Assembly: GCF_001314605.1 (NCBI RefSeq)
Contig: NZ_LIHP01000012.1
Coordinates: 180,080-244,079 of the forward strand
Reading direction: 5' to 3'
DNA: 64,000 nt
Source: Marinobacter sp. HL-58
GTDB lineage: Bacteria > Pseudomonadota > Gammaproteobacteria > Pseudomonadales > Oleiphilaceae
Part shown: positions 47,079-55,883 of the stretch, piece after piece
Numbering within the stretch: position 1 is the stretch's first letter
Layout: each line of letters opens with the position of its first letter
Program-made: the position numbers and the translations under genes
Notes under the pieces: generated by a model
Databases searched by the model: none
What the model was told of the DNA's origin: nothing
Seen by the model: the letters and a program-made list of their open reading frames with translations, nothing else

Positions 47079-48875
47079 ATGAAGATTCTTGCACTGCACA
47101 CCCTGGCGTTTCTTCATATCCACCGCAGAAGCTTGCTGACCTTTTATCTGTTTTTCAGCGGTCTCACCCTTGCGGCACTGACACCGGTATTCTCCGGCGC
47201 ACTGGCAGCGCTTCGCCCGGTCACCGGGCAGGCTGCCATCAGTACCGGCGGCCTAGTGCAGTTCATTGCGTCCCCCGGGGGGCTGATCTGGGTTGCTGCC
47301 ACCGCCGCCATTGCCGCTCTGCTGGTGATACTGCAACAGGCAGGCATGACCTGGATTGCCGCTTCGAGCGGGCACAGGGAATACCGGATAGCGGTTTCAG
47401 CGCTCTGGGCCCTTGCCCGACGCATCCGTAAGCTTTCAGCCCTGGCACTGCTGCAGGTTGGCGGCCATCTCCTGGTGGCAATGCCCTTTCTGCTGGTGAT
47501 TATTCTCGCCTACCAGTTCTTGCTGTCACCTCACGACATCTACTACCTGCGGTTGGAGCGGCCGCCGGTGGTCTGGTGGTTCATGGGCATATCGACCATT
47601 GCAGCCCTGGGCATTGCCCTGTGCAACGGCTGGCTCTATCTGCGCTGGATTCTTTCCGTTCCCCTGTTGCTGCTGGACAACCTGGGGGCCAAGGAGGCAC
47701 TGCGGCAAAGCAGTCACTACGTCCATGGCCAGCGCCTGCCCGCTACCGGAGCCCTGATAACAGGTCTTGCAGGCCTGTTGGTCCTCCCCATTCTGGTAAC
47801 GCTGCTGTTCCAGACCATTGGCGGCCACCTGCTGCCCCGTTTGCCGGAACGTATGGATGTTCTGATGCCGGCGACCCTTATCTTTGTCTCGCTGTACATT
47901 CTTTTTACCATCACGCTGGCATTTATCGCCATCGCTGCCTATAGCATGCTCATTTTCAGCGTTTACCGGCGTGCTACCGGCCATCATCAACGGGTTTCCA
48001 TGAAACCTCTTCCCAGACAGGCCGGCCCCATGGCCTGGACAGCGGAGCTGCTCGTTATTTTACTGGCCGTGGGACAGGCCTGGCTGGTGATTCAGTCCTT
48101 CGAGCAGCAGGACGAGGTTTCCATAACCGCCCACAGAGGCAGTGCGTTCAAGGCTCCGGAGAATACCCTCAGTGCCATAGAACAGGCCATTGACGATGGT
48201 GCCGACTATATCGAGATAGACCTCCGCATGACCGCCGATGGCGTACCCGTACTCTGGCACGATACCGACATGAGGCGAGTATTCGGTCTTGACGGCAAGA
48301 TCTCCGACATCACGCTGGAAGAAGCAAGGGAAAGGGACGCAGGCGCCTGGTTCAGTCCGGGTTTCAGCGGTGAGCGAATCGCCACACTGGAAGAAGTCAT
48401 CAATATCACAAGGGGCAGGGCCAGACTTTACGTCGATATAAAACCCGATCCTGAAACACCGGAGCTGACCCGCGAAGTGGTCAGCCTTCTGCAGAAAATG
48501 GATGCCGTTGACGGTACCGTGATAGCAGCCGCCGAGTGGTATGTCCTGGCGGAAGCACGCCGCCTGGAGCCGTCCCTGAAGACCACCCTGCTGGCACAGT
48601 TTATTGTTGGCCCGCTCTGGGAAGAGGGCTTTGATATTCTCGGTCTTCGGCAAAACAGGGTAACGCCCGCCACGGTTGCGCGAACACATCAATCCGGCAA
48701 TGAGCTTCATGTCTGGACGGTCAACAGCCCGGACGCGATGTCACGCTTTATCGACATGGGCGTGGACAACATCATTACTGACCGGCCCGATGTTCTTGCC
48801 GAACTGCTGGAGCGCCGCCGGGAACTGACCAACGCAGAAGTGCTGGTGATCAAACTGCGAAACTGGTTGCGCTGA
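47079..48875 (+). CDS. Membrane-anchored glycerophosphodiester phosphodiesterase
   Basis: This 598-aa protein has about 330 residues of multi-pass membrane domain, then a GDPD/UgpQ-type domain. The catalytic histidine pair is visible at VSITAHRGSAFKAPENT (His351) and VPVLWHDTDMRRVFG, with DYIEIDLRMTADG supplying acidic ligands and DNIITDRPDVLAELL closing the barrel. Enzymes of this type release glycerol 3-phosphate from glycerophosphodiesters. Next to the LtaS-like gene it may recycle or trim glycerol-phosphate products. Freed glycerol phosphate would enter the glpD pathway. Confidence 0.88.
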   Translation: MKILALHTLAFLHIHRRSLLTFYLFFSGLTLAALTPVFSGALAALRPVTGQAAISTGGLVQFIASPGGLIWVAATAAIAALLVILQQAGMTWIAASSGHREYRIAVSALWALARRIRKLSALALLQVGGHLLVAMPFLLVIILAYQFLLSPHDIYYLRLERPPVVWWFMGISTIAALGIALCNGWLYLRWILSVPLLLLDNLGAKEALRQSSHYVHGQRLPATGALITGLAGLLVLPILVTLLFQTIGGHLLPRLPERMDVLMPATLIFVSLYILFTITLAFIAIAAYSMLIFSVYRRATGHHQRVSMKPLPRQAGPMAWTAELLVILLAVGQAWLVIQSFEQQDEVSITAHRGSAFKAPENTLSAIEQAIDDGADYIEIDLRMTADGVPVLWHDTDMRRVFGLDGKISDITLEEARERDAGAWFSPGFSGERIATLEEVINITRGRARLYVDIKPDPETPELTREVVSLLQKMDAVDGTVIAAAEWYVLAEARRLEPSLKTTLLAQFIVGPLWEEGFDILGLRQNRVTPATVARTHQSGNELHVWTVNSPDAMSRFIDMGVDNIITDRPDVLAELLERRRELTNAEVLVIKLRNWLR

Positions 48876-48893
48876 TCTGCTGCACGTCCGGAT

Positions 48894-49997
48894 CTACAGA
48901 GGTCCGGAAAAATAGCCGGGCTTGTGGCCGGCCAATCGGTACATTACAGCCAGCAAACCTTTCAGCAGGGCTATGGCTGGCCACAGTAACCAGCTCGCCA
49001 GGTAAAAAGCCGGCACCAGAATCAACAGCCAGCCCGCCAGCTGGATCAACATCGGAGAAACACCCAGCACATCCGCCACACCGGCAAAGAAGTCATTAAT
49101 CAGACTGGGATGGGTAACCACCAGGTACCCTGCACCCACGATAACAGGCCATCTGGCATAGCGTGCGCTACGGAGGATCAGCCGCCCGCTACCGGTAATA
49201 CGCGCCGCCAACGCGGCGGACCGGGTGGAAAGCCGGGCACCCTGGGTAGCCTTTGCTGCCGTGCGGCCAGCCCGTAGTACCTTGACCGCGCTGCCAAATA
49301 CCAGCACATCCACGGACGCCCAGCCGATATCACTGACAGAAATATCTTCGCCGGTTCGGTAGTTCGCCTCCAGTTGTCGCACACCACTGGTAAAGAACTG
49401 GGTTATGCCTTCAGTGATCCGTTCCGTCTGTACCCACTGGGTCTGGCCGCTGGCATCCACCACAAACTGCCCGAGAAAATCATGCCCTTCATTGCGTATG
49501 AAATTCACGGCGTACCAGCCACGCTCTTCCGGCGTCAGAGGGTCGGCTTCCTGCCCCGGTTCGACATCCTTGCCTCTGAGCTGTGCAATGTAATCCCTGG
49601 CACGCTCATACTGGCGGGCTGCCTTGTTCATCCACTCGACAGAACTGACCGGATGCTGGATAAAGTAATGGATGGGCGGCAAGGCGTTCTCACCGTATCG
49701 GCGCAAGACCTCGCGGAACTCCGGCTCGGAAGCGTAAAGTGGAAGGATGGTACGGGCCATTTCAGGATAGGCAAGCAACGCTGCCCGCGCCTTGAGCAAC
49801 ACCAGGGGATCATCACCCAGGTCCAGGATGGCCGCCTGAACCTCAATGGGCTCACCCCCGATATCGTCAAATCCGGGCATTACCTCCCTGGCCTGAATCG
49901 AAATGAGCTTTTGCTCAATCGGCACTGGCCGCGAGGCATAACTGGCTAGCGCAGCAACCAGCAACGCTACACCAAGGATCAACATGGCTTTTTTCAA
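48894..49997 (-). CDS. Membrane protein of unknown function
   Basis: This 367-aa protein has an N-terminal hydrophobic segment (MLILGVALLVAALASYA), a long acidic helical region of about 200 residues (VQAAILDLGDDPLVLLKARA) and three more hydrophobic segments near the C-terminus (WPVIVGAGYLVVTHPSL, LIQLAGWLLILVPAFYL, ALLKGLLAVMYRLAG). The middle part would be periplasmic or cytoplasmic depending on topology. I do not recognise the family. It is convergent with the gdpD-like gene, 18 nt apart. Confidence 0.75.
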   Translation of the reverse strand: MKKAMLILGVALLVAALASYASRPVPIEQKLISIQAREVMPGFDDIGGEPIEVQAAILDLGDDPLVLLKARAALLAYPEMARTILPLYASEPEFREVLRRYGENALPPIHYFIQHPVSSVEWMNKAARQYERARDYIAQLRGKDVEPGQEADPLTPEERGWYAVNFIRNEGHDFLGQFVVDASGQTQWVQTERITEGITQFFTSGVRQLEANYRTGEDISVSDIGWASVDVLVFGSAVKVLRAGRTAAKATQGARLSTRSAALAARITGSGRLILRSARYARWPVIVGAGYLVVTHPSLINDFFAGVADVLGVSPMLIQLAGWLLILVPAFYLASWLLWPAIALLKGLLAVMYRLAGHKPGYFSGPL

Positions 49998-50100
49998 ACA
50001 CCCACCTCTGGCTCATTGGTTTCAGCCTGTACTGCCTGAGAATACGTTGATTACCATCACGCCGGCAACGGTGCCATCCTTTCGTCAAACCACAGAATGC

Positions 50101-50128
50101 AAAAACCCCGAAGCTCTCGCTCCGGGGT
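50101..50128 (-). terminator. Terminator of fpr
   Basis: On the minus strand ACCCCGGAGC pairs with GCTTCGGGGT (one G-T pair) around a GAGA tetraloop and is followed by TTTT. It lies 41 nt after the fpr stop. Confidence 0.85.
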
Positions 50129-50168
50129 CTCGGGACCATCGGAAGTTGCAGTCGGCGAAAGCCGCCCA

Positions 50169-50939
50169 TCACTGCTCCACAAACGCCCTTTCGATGACAT
50201 AGTGCCCAAGGTTACCGTGACGTGCTTCCTTGAAGCCCATGTTGTTGAGGATGGCGCAAGTGTCTTTCAGCATGCTCGGGCTGCCACACACCATGAAGCG
50301 GTCGTTTTCCAGATCAAACTCCGGCAGGCCCAGGTCTTTGGTGAGCTTGCCGTTTTCCATGGCGTCGGTCAGCCGCCCGGTGTTACGGAAGTCCTCACGG
50401 GTTACCGTGGGATAGTACAGCAGCTTGCCTTCCACCATCTCACCGAAGAATTCGTTGTTCGGCAGTTCTTCGATCTCTTCCTGGTACGCCAGTTCCGACT
50501 TGTAGCGCACGCCATGGGTGACAATCACCTTGTCAAAGGCCTCGTACACTTCCGGGTCCTTTATGATGCTGATAAACGGTGCCAGCCCTGTGCCCGTGCT
50601 GATCAGCCACAGGTTTTTGCCCGGCAGCAGATTGTCCATGATCAGGGTACCGGTGGGTTTGCGGCTGACCATGATTTCATCGCCAACCTGGATTTTCTGC
50701 AGGCGCGATGTCAGTGGGCCGTCCTGTACCTTGATGGAAAAGAACTCAAGCTCTTCCTCATAGTTGGCACTGGCGATACTGTAAGCACGCATCAGTGGCT
50801 TGCCATCGGTTTCCAGGCCTATCATCGTAAAATGGCCGTTCTTGAACCGGAATCCGGGATCACGGGTAGTGGTAAAGCTGAAGAGGGTGTCGTTCCAGTG
50901 ACGAACACTTGTTACACGCTCTTTGTTGAGGTTGCTCAT
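50169..50939 (-). CDS. fpr: Ferredoxin/flavodoxin-NADP reductase
   Basis: This 256-aa FAD enzyme moves electrons between NADPH and ferredoxin or flavodoxin. The FAD site is LMRAYSIASANYEEELEFFS and the NADP site NLWLISTGTGLAPFISIIKD. The C-terminus GHYVIERAFVEQ is typical of the bacterial subclass. It is divergent from a LysR-type gene, as fprA and finR are in Pseudomonas. It has a role in oxidative stress defence and iron-sulfur repair. Confidence 0.93.
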   Translation of the reverse strand: MSNLNKERVTSVRHWNDTLFSFTTTRDPGFRFKNGHFTMIGLETDGKPLMRAYSIASANYEEELEFFSIKVQDGPLTSRLQKIQVGDEIMVSRKPTGTLIMDNLLPGKNLWLISTGTGLAPFISIIKDPEVYEAFDKVIVTHGVRYKSELAYQEEIEELPNNEFFGEMVEGKLLYYPTVTREDFRNTGRLTDAMENGKLTKDLGLPEFDLENDRFMVCGSPSMLKDTCAILNNMGFKEARHGNLGHYVIERAFVEQ

Positions 50940-51058
50940 GGTATCGCCCGTTCAGTAGCCGTTAGCAAGTGAATGAAAATCATTGTGTAAATAATAACCC
51001 ACAGGTAACCTATCGACAAAATGGGATATTTTCATAACCTTATTCGGGTTTATCGATT

Positions 51059-51940
51059 ATGAAGTTCAGTTTCCGCCAGTTAGAGGTTTTTCTCGCCGCC
51101 GCACATTTCCAGAATATCACCCGTGCGGCGAACTCCCTGGCCATGTCCCAGTCTGCTGCCAGCAGTGCGCTGAAAGAACTGGAAAGCCAGTTCAATATCC
51201 AGCTCTTTGATCGCGTGGGCAAACGTCTCCAGCTCAACGAGCTGGGCCGCCTGTACCGCCCAAAGGTAGAGGCCCTGCTGGCCAGGGCCGGCGAACTGGA
51301 GCAGGCTTTCAGCAAGCATACCGAAATCGGTGAGCTGAAGGTTGGCGCCACCCTTACTATCGGTAACTATCTGGCCGTGGGTGTGATGGCCCAATACATG
51401 AATACCCCTACACACCCCAAAGTGGCCCTTGAGGTTGCCAATACGCGCACCATTGCCAAACGGGTCAGTGATTTTGAGCTGGACATCGGGCTGATCGAAG
51501 GTGAGTTGCAGTCTTCCGAGCTGGAAGTCATTCCCTGGCGAAGTGATGAGCTGGTGGTATTCTGCTCGCCGGAGCATCCCTTTGCAGAAAAGGCGACGCT
51601 TTCGGACGAAGACCTGCTATCCGCCACCTGGGTTATGCGGGAGCCTGGCTCCGGTACCCGACAGACCTTCGAGCGGGGCATGCACGGGCTGCTTCCTGAC
51701 CTGAACATACGGCTGGAACTGGAGCATACCGAAGCCATCAAACGGGCGGTGGAAGCCAACCTCGGCATCGGCTGCCTGTCGCAGGTATGCCTCGCGGATG
51801 CCTTCCGGCGAGGCTCACTGGTTCCCCTGACGGTACCTGAACACCGGCAGTTCGACCGCCAGTTCTACTTCATCCTGCACAGGCAGAAGTATCGCAGCGC
51901 AGGGATTGATCGATGGATGGAGCTTTGCCGGGAACTTTAG
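51059..51940 (+). CDS. finR: LysR-family regulator, probable FinR
   Basis: This 293-aa LysR regulator has an N-terminal winged helix (FSFRQLEVFLAAAHFQNITRA, MSQSAASSALKELESQFN). The C-terminal periplasmic-binding-like sensor domain has VGATLTIGNYLAVGVMAQYM and LEHTEAIKRAVEANLGIGCL. In Pseudomonas the divergent neighbour of fprA is FinR, which activates fprA under superoxide stress; the same arrangement is seen here with a 119-nt intergenic region. The assignment rests on context, since LysR proteins are alike. Confidence 0.75.
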   Translation: MKFSFRQLEVFLAAAHFQNITRAANSLAMSQSAASSALKELESQFNIQLFDRVGKRLQLNELGRLYRPKVEALLARAGELEQAFSKHTEIGELKVGATLTIGNYLAVGVMAQYMNTPTHPKVALEVANTRTIAKRVSDFELDIGLIEGELQSSELEVIPWRSDELVVFCSPEHPFAEKATLSDEDLLSATWVMREPGSGTRQTFERGMHGLLPDLNIRLELEHTEAIKRAVEANLGIGCLSQVCLADAFRRGSLVPLTVPEHRQFDRQFYFILHRQKYRSAGIDRWMELCREL

Positions 51941-51963
51941 CGCCCCTTGCCGCGAAAACCGGA

Positions 51964-52569
51964 TCAGGCCACGGGCCCGCTGTGGAACCGGAATTCAGTA
52001 TCCGGAGACTCGATCAGGGACTTCTCGATCGTCAGAAACGCCTCAATGCGATCATCAATAGCCCCCCCGGCGGCCTGCTCGGCCAGCGTCAGGTAATCCT
52101 GATAGTGCCGTGCCTCGGATTTCAGTAACCCCGTGTAGAAATCCGCTAGCTTGTCATCAAGGTGGGGGGCCAGAGCGGCGAAGCGCTCACATGAGCGGGC
52201 CTCAATAATCGCACCCACGACAAGAACATCCACCAGACGACCCGGGTCCTCTGCCCTCACCTCCTTTCTGAGGCCCGCGGCATAGCGTGCCGGCGTCAGG
52301 TGATCATAGCGAACCTTGCGCTTTTTCATGATCGCCAGTACCTGCTCGAAATGGCGCAATTCTTCACGGGCCAGGCGGGACATCTTGTTGAGCAGGTCGG
52401 TGTTGTCCACATACCGATACATCAGGCTCAGCGCTGTCGAGGCCGCCTTTTTCTCGCAATGGGCGTGGTCGATCAGCATCAGGTCCTGGTTGGCCAGGGC
52501 ATTTTCAATCCAGCGCTTGGGGGTTCTGCAGGGCAGGAATTCGTGGATGGCGCTCAGTACATCAGTCAT
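51964..52569 (-). CDS. miaE: tRNA-(ms2io6A)-hydroxylase
   Basis: This 201-aa di-iron enzyme hydroxylates the isopentenyl group of 2-methylthio-N6-isopentenyladenosine 37 in tRNA. It has the ferritin-like ligands in AHCEKKAASTALSL, RLAREELRHFEQVLAI and GAIIEARSCERFAAL, with SEARHYQDYLTLAE near the C-terminus. Length is normal. It lies between finR (convergent) and acnB (divergent). Confidence 0.92.
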   Translation of the reverse strand: MTDVLSAIHEFLPCRTPKRWIENALANQDLMLIDHAHCEKKAASTALSLMYRYVDNTDLLNKMSRLAREELRHFEQVLAIMKKRKVRYDHLTPARYAAGLRKEVRAEDPGRLVDVLVVGAIIEARSCERFAALAPHLDDKLADFYTGLLKSEARHYQDYLTLAEQAAGGAIDDRIEAFLTIEKSLIESPDTEFRFHSGPVA

Positions 52570-52762
52570 GGTTCACAGCAGGTCAGATTTTCGGGGGCCC
52601 AAGTATACATCACTTAACAGAGACCTCCGACCTCTGTCCAACTTAACTTTATAAGGGGTTTCCTATAGAATGCAGCGCCAACTTAACGCCTTTTCGCCAT
52701 AAAACTCCCGCCAGGCAAAGACGCCACGGCGCGGGACATTCCAACTGATGAGGGTCCATATC

Positions 52763-55357
52763 GTGTTAGAAGCCTATCGTGAACACGTTGCAGAACGCGA
52801 AGCTCTGGGAATTCCCCCCAAGCCTCTGAATCCCGAGCAGACTGCCGCGCTGGTCGAGCTGCTGAAAAATCCCCCGGCCGGTGAAGAAGAAACTCTCGTT
52901 TATCTTCTGGAAAACCGTATTCCGCCGGGCGTTGACGAAGCCGCCTATGTCAAGGCTGCTTTCCTGTCCGCGATTGTCAAAGGAGAGGCCACTTCTCCGC
53001 TGATCGACAAGAAGAAAGCCGTACAGTTGCTGGGCATGATGCAGGGTGGTTACAACATCGCCACTCTGGTTGACCTTCTCGACGACAGCGAGCTGGCCGA
53101 ACTGGCCGGCGAAGAACTCAAGCACACCCTGCTGATGTTCGATGCCTTCAATGACGTTAAAGAGAAGATGGACGCCGGCAATGCCGTAGCCAAAGACGTT
53201 ATAGAATCCTGGGCCAACGCCGAGTGGTTCACTAACAAGAAGAAGGTTCCCGAGAGCACCAAAATGGTCGTGTTCAAGGTCACCGGCGAAACCAACACCG
53301 ACGACCTATCTCCGGCTCCCGATGCCTGGTCCCGTCCGGACATTCCGCTGCACGCCCGTGCCGCCTACAAAATGCCCCGTGAAGGCCTGCAGCCGGAAGA
53401 GCCCGGCGTTACCGGTCCCATGAGCCAGATCGAAGAAATCAAGTCCAAGGGCCTGCCCGTTGCCTTCGTTGGTGACGTGGTCGGTACCGGTTCTTCACGG
53501 AAGTCTGCCACCAACTCGGTTCTGTGGTTCTTCGGTGAGGACATTCCTGGCGTTCCCAACAAGCGCGCCGGCGGTGTCTGTATCGGTAACAAGGTTGCCC
53601 CGATCTTCTTCAACACCATGGAAGACGCCGGCGCCCTGGTATTCGAGGCACCGGTCGACAACATGAACATGGGCGACGTGATCGAGATCCGCCCGTACGA
53701 AGGCAAGATCCTGAACGAGGCCGGTGAGACCATCTCCGAGTTCAAGTTCAAGTCCGACGTGATCCTGGACGAAGTCCAGGCTGGCGGCCGCATCCCGCTG
53801 ATCATCGGCCGAGGCCTGACCAACAAGGCCCGCACCGCTCTTGGCCTGGGCGCTACTGACGTCTTCCGTCTGCCCAACGATCCCGAAGCCGGCACCAAGG
53901 GCTTCACCCTGGGCCAGAAGATGGTCGGCAAGGCCTGCGGCCTGGAAGAAGGCAAAGGCGTTCGTCCCGGCACCTACTGCGAACCGCACATGACCACCGT
54001 CGGCTCCCAGGACACCACTGGCCCGATGACCCGTGATGAACTGAAAGACCTGGCGTGCCTCGGCTTCCAGGCGGACCTGGTGATGCAGTCCTTCTGTCAC
54101 ACCGCGGCCTATCCGAAGCCGGTTGACGTGGAAATGCAGCACACCATGCCGGACTTCATCCGCACCCGTGGCGGTGTTTCCCTGCGCCCGGGCGACGGTA
54201 TCATCCACTCCTGGCTGAACCGCATGCTGCTGCCAGACACCGTGGGCACCGGTGGTGACTCCCACACCCGCTTCCCCATGGGCATTTCCTTCCCGGCCGG
54301 TTCCGGCCTGGTAGCCTTCGCAGCAGCCACGGGCGTTATGCCGCTGGATATGCCGGAATCCGTTCTGGTTCGCTTCAAGGGCGAAATGCAGCCGGGCATC
54401 ACCCTCCGTGACCTGGTACACGCCATTCCGCTGTACGGCATCAAGCAGGGCATGCTGACGGTTGAAAAGAAAGGCAAGATCAACGAATTCTCCGGCCGCA
54501 TCCTGGAAATCGAAGGCCTGGAGCATCTGACCGTTGAGCAGGCGTTCGAACTGTCCGACGCCTCCGCCGAGCGTTCCGCAGCCGGTTGCACCATCAACCT
54601 GTCTGAAGAGTCAGTGGCCGAATACCTGCGTTCCAACATCACCATGCTGCGCTGGATGATTGCCGAAGGTTACGGCGACCCGCGTACTCTGGAGCGTCGT
54701 GCCCAGCAGATGGAAGAGTGGCTTGCTGATCCGAAGCTGATGCGTGCCGACAAGGATGCCGAATACGCCCACGTGGTGGAAATCGACCTGGCCGAGATCA
54801 AGGAGCCGATCGTCTGCTGCCCGAACGATCCGGACGATGCCAAGTTCCTGTCGGAAGTGTCGGGCGACAAGGTGGACGAAGTGTTCATCGGTTCCTGCAT
54901 GACCAACATCGGCCACTTCCGTGCCGCTGGCAAGTTGCTGGAGATGAACAAGGAGCCGCTGAAGACCCGGCTCTGGATGTCTCCGCCAACCAAGATGGAC
55001 CAGGCCCAACTGATGGAAGAAGGCTACTTCAACACCTACGGCACCGCCGGTGTGCGCACCGAGATGCCGGGCTGTTCCCTGTGCATGGGTAACCAGGCTC
55101 GCGTGGCCGCCAAGTCCACCGTGCTGTCCACATCCACCCGCAACTTCCCCAACCGCCTCGGCGATGGTGCCAATGTGTACCTGACCTCCGCGGAACTGGC
55201 GGCTGTGGGTGCGGTGCTGGGCAAACTGCCCTCCCCGGAGGAGTACATGGAGTACGCCAAGGACCTGAACAGCATGTCGAAAGAGATCTACAAGTATCTC
55301 AACTTCGACCAGATGGAGAACTACACCAAGAAGGCATCTGAAGCGAACGTTGCTTAA
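52763..55357 (+). CDS. acnB: Aconitate hydratase B
   Basis: This 864-aa 4Fe-4S enzyme interconverts citrate and isocitrate. I chose the GTG at 52763, which gives the family start (M)[18 protein letters not shown] and a length like the 865-aa E. coli enzyme; an ATG five codons upstream is also open. Motifs include [34 protein letters not shown] and the cluster cysteines in [16 protein letters not shown] and [13 protein letters not shown] strong terminator follows. It acts with glcB in the TCA cycle and glyoxylate shunt. Confidence 0.97.
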   Translation: MLEAYREHVAEREALGIPPKPLNPEQTAALVELLKNPPAGEEETLVYLLENRIPPGVDEAAYVKAAFLSAIVKGEATSPLIDKKKAVQLLGMMQGGYNIATLVDLLDDSELAELAGEELKHTLLMFDAFNDVKEKMDAGNAVAKDVIESWANAEWFTNKKKVPESTKMVVFKVTGETNTDDLSPAPDAWSRPDIPLHARAAYKMPREGLQPEEPGVTGPMSQIEEIKSKGLPVAFVGDVVGTGSSRKSATNSVLWFFGEDIPGVPNKRAGGVCIGNKVAPIFFNTMEDAGALVFEAPVDNMNMGDVIEIRPYEGKILNEAGETISEFKFKSDVILDEVQAGGRIPLIIGRGLTNKARTALGLGATDVFRLPNDPEAGTKGFTLGQKMVGKACGLEEGKGVRPGTYCEPHMTTVGSQDTTGPMTRDELKDLACLGFQADLVMQSFCHTAAYPKPVDVEMQHTMPDFIRTRGGVSLRPGDGIIHSWLNRMLLPDTVGTGGDSHTRFPMGISFPAGSGLVAFAAATGVMPLDMPESVLVRFKGEMQPGITLRDLVHAIPLYGIKQGMLTVEKKGKINEFSGRILEIEGLEHLTVEQAFELSDASAERSAAGCTINLSEESVAEYLRSNITMLRWMIAEGYGDPRTLERRAQQMEEWLADPKLMRADKDAEYAHVVEIDLAEIKEPIVCCPNDPDDAKFLSEVSGDKVDEVFIGSCMTNIGHFRAAGKLLEMNKEPLKTRLWMSPPTKMDQAQLMEEGYFNTYGTAGVRTEMPGCSLCMGNQARVAAKSTVLSTSTRNFPNRLGDGANVYLTSAELAAVGAVLGKLPSPEEYMEYAKDLNSMSKEIYKYLNFDQMENYTKKASEANVA

Positions 55358-55388
55358 GATCTGACCTTCAAGGTTTAGCTCCATGAAA

Positions 55389-55416
55389 ACGCCAGCCTTC
55401 GGGCTGGCGTTTTTTT
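55389..55416 (+). terminator. Terminator of acnB
   Basis: ACGCCAGCC (55389-55397) pairs with GGCTGGCGT (55402-55410) around a TTCG tetraloop and is followed by six T residues. Confidence 0.92.
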
Positions 55417-55453
55417 GTGGCTGGCAGTGTATAAGTAGCCTGCGAGATCCTGG

Positions 55454-55552
55454 GCTGGGCCCGCGGTGGGGATACCTTTTCTTTGGAAAAAGAACTCGCT
55501 GCGCTCAGACACCTTTTTCTGGCAGAAAAGGTATCCCCACCCCGTGCCCGGC
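55454..55552 (+). repeat. Structured repeat element D
   Basis: Arms 55454-55482 and 55524-55552 pair at 26 of 29 positions; the inner 17 bp (TGGGGATACCTTTTCT and neighbours) are perfect. The 41-nt interior carries GGAAAAAG and CTTTTTC, which pair, around a core with CTCGCTGCGCTCAGAC. The same 35-nt core is in element E in opposite orientation. Confidence 0.85.
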
Positions 55553-55701
55553 TTGACCTCGCGGATATTTCTACCTGCTAGTCACTTATTTGTGGGGCCG
55601 CCTACCCCCAGTAAAATGCCTCTTGCCAAGTGTATAAGCAGCGGTTCCCGATCAAATGGGCTGCAGTTTTATGGTCTAGCGTGATCCATTGAAGTCCGTT
55701 C

Positions 55702-55795
55702 GGGCCTGGTGTGGGGTGCCTTTTCTGCCGGGAAAAAGGTGTCTGAGCGCAGCGAGTTCTTTTTCCCAGAAGAAAAGGTACCCCGCGGCGGGCCC
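55702..55795 (-). repeat. Structured repeat element E (inverted partner of D)
   Basis: Arms 55702-55726 and 55771-55795 pair along 25 positions with four G-T pairs and one mismatch. Read on the minus strand, the interior contains the identical 35-nt core of D, from GGAAAAAGAACTCG to ACACCTTTTTC. Outer arms resemble those of D only in the CCTTTTCT end next to the core. Confidence 0.85.
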
Positions 55796-55823
55796 AGCCC
55801 CCTCAGCAACAAGCCCAAAAAAC

Positions 55824-55850
55824 AAAAAAAGGGGCCCCCGAAGGAGCCCC
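55824..55850 (-). terminator. Terminator of putP
   Basis: On the minus strand GGGGCTCC pairs with GGGGCCCC (one G-T pair) around TTCG and is followed by seven T residues (55830-55824). Confidence 0.9.
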
Positions 55851-55883
55851 TGTCTTTACTCAGAGCCTTGTAAGCGCTCTGTC

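Larger units (their letters stand above)
55358..55883. other. Repeat-rich region between convergent acnB and putP
   Basis: This 526-nt region holds the acnB terminator, repeat element D (55454-55552), a plain 149-nt stretch in which I see nothing, repeat element E (55702-55795, inverted relative to D) and the putP terminator. No gene is supported. Confidence 0.8.
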
